This document shows, in pieces, positions 59,752 through 64,000 of a stretch of DNA of 64,000 nucleotides (positions within the stretch are counted from its first letter, which is position 1; each line of letters begins with the position of its first letter). The notes under the pieces are model-generated. The model was given only the letters and a program-made list of their open reading frames with translations. It made no database searches and had not been told where the DNA came from. Source of the DNA: Trichoplax sp. H2 (Eukaryota; Placozoa; Uniplacotomia; Trichoplacea); NCBI GenBank assembly GCA_003344405.1, contig NOWV01000047.1:248001-312000 (forward strand), read 5' to 3'. The position numbers were made by a program, and so were the translations under genes.

Positions 59752-62700
59752 ATGGTTTGTTGCTATTCTTTCGTGTTGATATTCCTAATGCTGTCTATTG
59801 GCCAGTCGACAGCAGTTCCAATGAACTCCAGTTTTCACGTAAAGACCAAATTTTCCCTATCTGAAAATGTACAATGTTGCTGCCATGAAACAGTAGCCTT
59901 TTGCGATCTTCACCTAAAAGACAATCTTGTCATAACCAATAAATGTTTCTCCTACGTTACTACCCTAACGTTAAATGAGCCTGCCGTGGGCACCATCAAA
60001 AAGCTCCACGCTAACTTTACAAGAAATATGCAGCATTTAATCATCAATGGTGGCAGAGTCGATCTGGCCGAATTTAATGTCTTTATCAATTCTTCCTTGA
60101 TGATGCTTACCTTAAATCAAACGACAATCGATGGACAAGAACATCCACTGCCTGCAATTGAGACAATTAAAATCTATCAAACTAATTTAAATCGTTTACC
60201 TTTTTTCCATCCTAGTTTCAATCCGAGGAAAAGATCGCTAGGAAAATATGTGGGCAGTTTACTTTTGGACAATAATCAAATCAAAAATACCGATGTGGAT
60301 ATTATGTCAGCTGGAGTCTATGCTCACTTGGAACGTTTATCACTTCGTGGCAATCAAATTTCTAGTCTTGTAAATTTTGAAATTTTAAACTTTATGCAAG
60401 GGTTAAAATGGTTGGATTTATCCAATAATAGCATCAGTACAGTTGACAAAATGACTTTAGCACCGTTAATTCAATTGCATTATTTATCGTTAAAAGATCA
60501 ACGGATTACTGGGCCTTTCCAATTTCAAGCCGATTTATTAGATTCGTTATTAACACAAATTAATCATCGATGGCAATTACGCATTGAGTTACCGCAATAT
60601 GTCTATTGCAATTGTACTACATCTTGGATTCAATCTTGGATTTTTAATTCCAATCCAGATTACTTTGTTGCTAATTATGACCAAATTGCATGCTTTAACA
60701 AAGTATTGCCAGGCAATAGTCAAAGGGCAATTAATCGTGTCGACTTTAGTCGTTGTCAATGTCGGCAGCATGATTGCCATGATCCAATGTCATATTGCCA
60801 TTACTATACTATTAACGGTGGTTTTGCAGCGGATTGGCAATGTGGTAAAGGATATGCAACTTACTTTGATGGGAGCGATCTTCGTAAACGATGCTATCCA
60901 TGTAAGTTGACATCATATCTCATTTTTAGCTGATGTATAAATTGCATTTATTTTCTATTTTCCTATTTCATACCAAATGAAAAGAGGAAAAAAAAACACT
61001 TACTTAATGCCTCAAATTTAGTAGTATGATTATTCTATTTCCATCTATTATTAAATAAGTTAACACTAAATCTCATTTTAGCTGATAGATGGATTGTATA
61101 TACTGTATTTTCATTTTCCTATTTCATATTAAATGAAAAGGAAAAAAAAGATTTATTACTTGATGCCTTAAATTTCTTCAGCAGCATGATTGTTATATCT
61201 CTATATTTTATTGAACAAGTCAATACTGCATCTCATTTTAGCTGATGAATAGATTGCATATATTTTCTATTTTCCTATTTCATATCGAGTAAAAAAGGAA
61301 AGAAAAAATCTTTTTTACGCCGTACATCAAATTTCATAGTACTGCATTTTTTATTGAATAAGATCTACCAAACTTATAAAATATCATAGAGGTTACCAAA
61401 AGAGGACGATGCAATTAAAAGTCTTCTTCATACAGAATAGTATTAAAATACTGTACTAGCGTAGAACAATCAATAGAAAATTTCTACTGTAGTAAATAGA
61501 ATTTTCAAATTCTTGATCTTTCTGCTAATGTATTCTTCAAACCCTTTTAGCTAAAACGGCCTCATGTCGACATTCTGGAACAGAGCTGTCCTGCTCAGGA
61601 AATGGTTATGATAACGTTCTCCGGCGAGAAAATTTGGGTGATGCAGCTACAATATACCGTAAAGTTTTCGACAATAATAATGTATTCCTTTCTACGCTTC
61701 ATTTGTTTGGCTTTAATTTTGCAAATCAAAGCGATTTAATTGCGACTATGGCTCTGATCCATAGTCATTACTTCACTTTATCTGTCAGTAAAATCGTTAT
61801 TGAAGATTGTATTTTACCCCAATTGGATGTTTTTCCATTTTTAAATCCGTTATATAGCGCGCCTATAACAGAATTGGTAATAAGAAATTCTCATTTGCAA
61901 TCCATTACTTTGCCGCATCCAAGACTTGTACCAAACTTGCAAAAATTGTACTTAGAATATAATAATTTAAGCGCTTTTCCAATGCCACCAGCGCCATACG
62001 GAAATTTAACTTTGTTGATGTTAAAAAATAATGCTATTCAAGATATTCCGTCAGACTTCAACAATATGTATTCGAGATTAAGTAAAGTTGATTTAACCTA
62101 TAATTCTATCCAACAAATACCAACACATCTTCTGGATAAATGGCGTCGAAGTCGTTATACATATGTAGATTTATCTTATAATAATATTAAAATATTACCT
62201 ACGTCTTTAGCTGAAGTGATCGTGACTAGGTCAGCTAGGATGTATTTTGCTGATTTGCTTGATTATATAGTCGTTCCAATTCGTTTAAGAGGTAATTTAA
62301 TTCCATTTGATGCTTTAATTGCATTTACATCCAAATTGCTAATGGATAACGGTAATTGTATGCCACGTACTGGTCAATTTAGTTCTAATCAGAGCCACGT
62401 AATGTTCTATCAGCAACATTTTTTCGATACTTATCTACCATGTAATTGTCATTTTGCCTTACAATTAAAACCATTATGGATCAAATGCTTAAATTTAACA
62501 CATCGTTGCTCGAATCAAGGCATTCAACCAGGACAGCCTTTAGATTCGTTATTACATCATCGGTGTAAGTGCAGTAAAGAACGTGATGTATGTGTACCAT
62601 TTGGAATTTGTCATGAATCATCGACAGAATTGGCATCATCTTGCGTTCTCGATTTCAGAGCAAGGCGTAGCAGTGTTTCATCGCAAGGCACAATCGGCGA

Positions 62701-63790
62701 TTTACTGTGCTATAACATATCGGTTATAGTCTCGCCATCGACACTTCCTTCAATCATTGCACCACCATCGAAAAGTTTATCGACATCGACAAGCTTTACA
62801 AGTATTGTAACGAGTAGTTCGATTGATGACATTCAACTGACTCAAACGGAAACAGTAAAAAATGACTATGATAGCTCAGTAACAAATATTTCATCTAGTC
62901 CATCGAAAACGCCATCCAATCATATCATTATTCCACCCGATAGTAAGAAACCTGAGCCTACTCCATCCATTGCTATTACTACAATGTCCTCTTTGAATCG
63001 CTCTACTAATAATTCTGAATTTCAAACTAATCCTATAACACCGACATTAATCGCAAACGCTTTTGGCGGAGGTGATGAGAAAGTTGCCTATGGTAGGTTC
63101 ATAGTATGAATCATTCTATCGGCATTGCATGTTCGTATTTGAAGTTCATGATGCAATTTTTAAGATATTGACTAAATTAAATTCATTCAAATCGAATCAA
63201 TTTCATTTACATTAGAAAGTCATTAACAGCTAATTCTATAATATTGATAAATTGTTATATTTCATCTTATACAGAGTTTAATAATTTATTAACGATTATG
63301 TTTTATTTTTGGCTCGTATTGTTATGGTGCTAAATTAAGTACTTGTATTTATTTATGACCTTATTTGACTATCGTATTAGCTGTGTAAAATCAAATTCCT
63401 AAATTTAAAATCGTCCACGACTAGTTAATAAGTAACAGCAACATCTTGATGTTCGACAGTACTGGTCGACTGTTTGATGATGATGAAAATGACAATTTTT
63501 TTTACTTTTAGGTGTGGCTGGGGCTTTAGCCTGCGTTGTTATAATAGCCGTAGTCATAGCTTATGCAATTTACAAAAATAAATGGTAAGATAATAACGCA
63601 AGTTATAAGGAATAATTTAAATTATTGCATCATTATCGTTTTCGTATTCTAGTGATTTAAAATCAGTAAAAGGTTTTACTGACAATTTAAATAGCTGCTA
63701 ATTTGAGAATATCGCAATGTTGTTTGGCTTATCTTTAGGGGATTAGGCAAGTACAATTGCTTTGCGAAATCGGATATAAGTCAAAAGTAA
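59752..63790 (+). CDS. Two-module leucine-rich-repeat single-pass membrane receptor, four exons
   Basis: Exons 59752-60901, 61551-63092, 63512-63584 and 63739-63790 join in phase to 2,817 bases, 938 residues. A signal peptide (MVCCYSFVLIFLMLSIGQST) precedes a Cys-rich N-cap. LRRs follow, including LERLSLRGNQISSL and LKWLDLSNNSIST, then a Cys-rich LRR C-cap (YCNCTTSWIQSW) and a cluster CQCRQHDCHDP. Exon 2 holds a second LRR block (LQKLYLEYNNLSAFP, LTLLMLKNNAIQDIP, YTYVDLSYNNIKILP), a second C-cap (YLPCNCHFALQLKPLWIKC) and a Ser/Thr/Pro-rich stalk likely to be O-glycosylated. Exon 3 is the membrane helix (GVAGALACVVIIAVVIAYAI). The visible tail is short (KNKWGLGKYNCFAKSDIS). The stop at 63788 overlaps a good donor (AAAGTAAGT), so a longer tail encoded beyond the window is possible. 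No TIR, kinase or death domain is seen. Adhesion or innate recognition is inferred from architecture only. Confidence 0.9.
60911..61270. repeat. Tandem repeat of about 155 bp in the first intron of the LRR gene
   Basis: Three units start at CTCATTTTTAGCTGATG (about 60920), CTCATTTTAGCTGATAG (61072) and CTCATTTTAGCTGATGA (61232), with offsets of 152 and 160 bases. Each continues ATTGCATATATTTTCTATTTTCCTATTTCATA, AATGAAAAG and an A-run. Each unit carries a TTTTAG resembling a splice acceptor, like the real acceptor CCCTTTTAG at 61550. Confidence 0.8.
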
Positions 63791-64000
63791 GTAAAATTGA
63801 GCAAATGTTTAAAATCAATATCTTGCAACATGCCATTCTTTTCTTACCATAACTGAAGGATACTTAGAGCCTAACAGACAATTTTTAGGATTATTTAGAA
63901 TTAGCATAGAAAATTAATTTCTCTACTGATTTGCAAAATAGTATTACATAGACTGCAATAGGTTACAGAATAATTGAAGTACCATTTCTAAGTAATACAT
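63791..64000. other. End of window, nothing recognised
   Basis: AT-rich sequence after the proposed stop of the LRR receptor, or part of its next intron if the donor at 63787 is used. Confidence 0.4.

Noticed and set aside
60584-60910. A hydrophobic 108-codon frame within the LRR gene
   Set aside because: It is a shifted-frame shadow of the first LRR exon.

Overview
The window looks like a 64 kb piece of an animal nuclear genome that is AT-rich, with genes split by mostly short GT-AG introns. The gene content (conserved metazoan housekeeping genes, an intronless orphan class A GPCR, a large LRR receptor) and the base composition fit an early-branching animal. A placozoan of the Trichoplax/Hoilungia type is my best guess, but that is inference. 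I found no bacterial, plasmid or viral features.

Seven genes were rebuilt by splicing by eye and matched to known families. In order: BLTP2/KIAA0100 (minus, 1914-18143), a giant bridge-like lipid-transfer protein; MED31 (plus, about 21253-22779), a Mediator subunit; UBE2L3-type E2 ubiquitin-conjugating enzyme (minus, 25626-27643, exactly 154 codons); NIPSNAP1/2-type mitochondrial protein (minus, 41590-44621, 289 residues); RANBP1 (plus, 46004-48867, 249 residues); TBCCD1 (minus, 50295-55199), a TBCC-domain protein; and a two-module leucine-rich-repeat single-pass receptor (plus, 59752-63790, 938 residues if it ends at the first stop). An intronless GPCR with degenerate class A motifs lies at 38020-39138 (minus). 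The genes are functionally unrelated neighbours, not an operon.

Between the genes lie repeats. The commonest is a self-complementary GTAC-based satellite (GTACAGTACTGTAC and variants), found at 1-300, 18240-20790, 27650-29150, 30640-31960 and 44680-44815. The dense clusters sit in the 5' flanks of the conserved genes. Other repeats are a 3-copy unit at 19195-20120, a 171-bp tandem repeat at 44860-45330, a 188-bp tandem repeat inside a TBCCD1 intron, roughly 185-bp and other tandem repeats at 55575-57640, a repeat of about 155 bp in the first LRR-gene intron, small inverted-repeat elements that look like MITEs, and 58-60-bp hairpins ending in CAGGGACT/AGTCCCTG.

A segment of about 2.7 kb occurs twice (27716-30449 and 30470-33226), separated only by a 20-N assembly gap. 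The duplicate may be two unmerged contig ends or haplotypes and not a real tandem duplication. It carries fragments of an Ig/fibronectin-III receptor-like gene that is broken in one copy. A second 20-N gap (56538-56557) sits at the centre of an inverted repeat.
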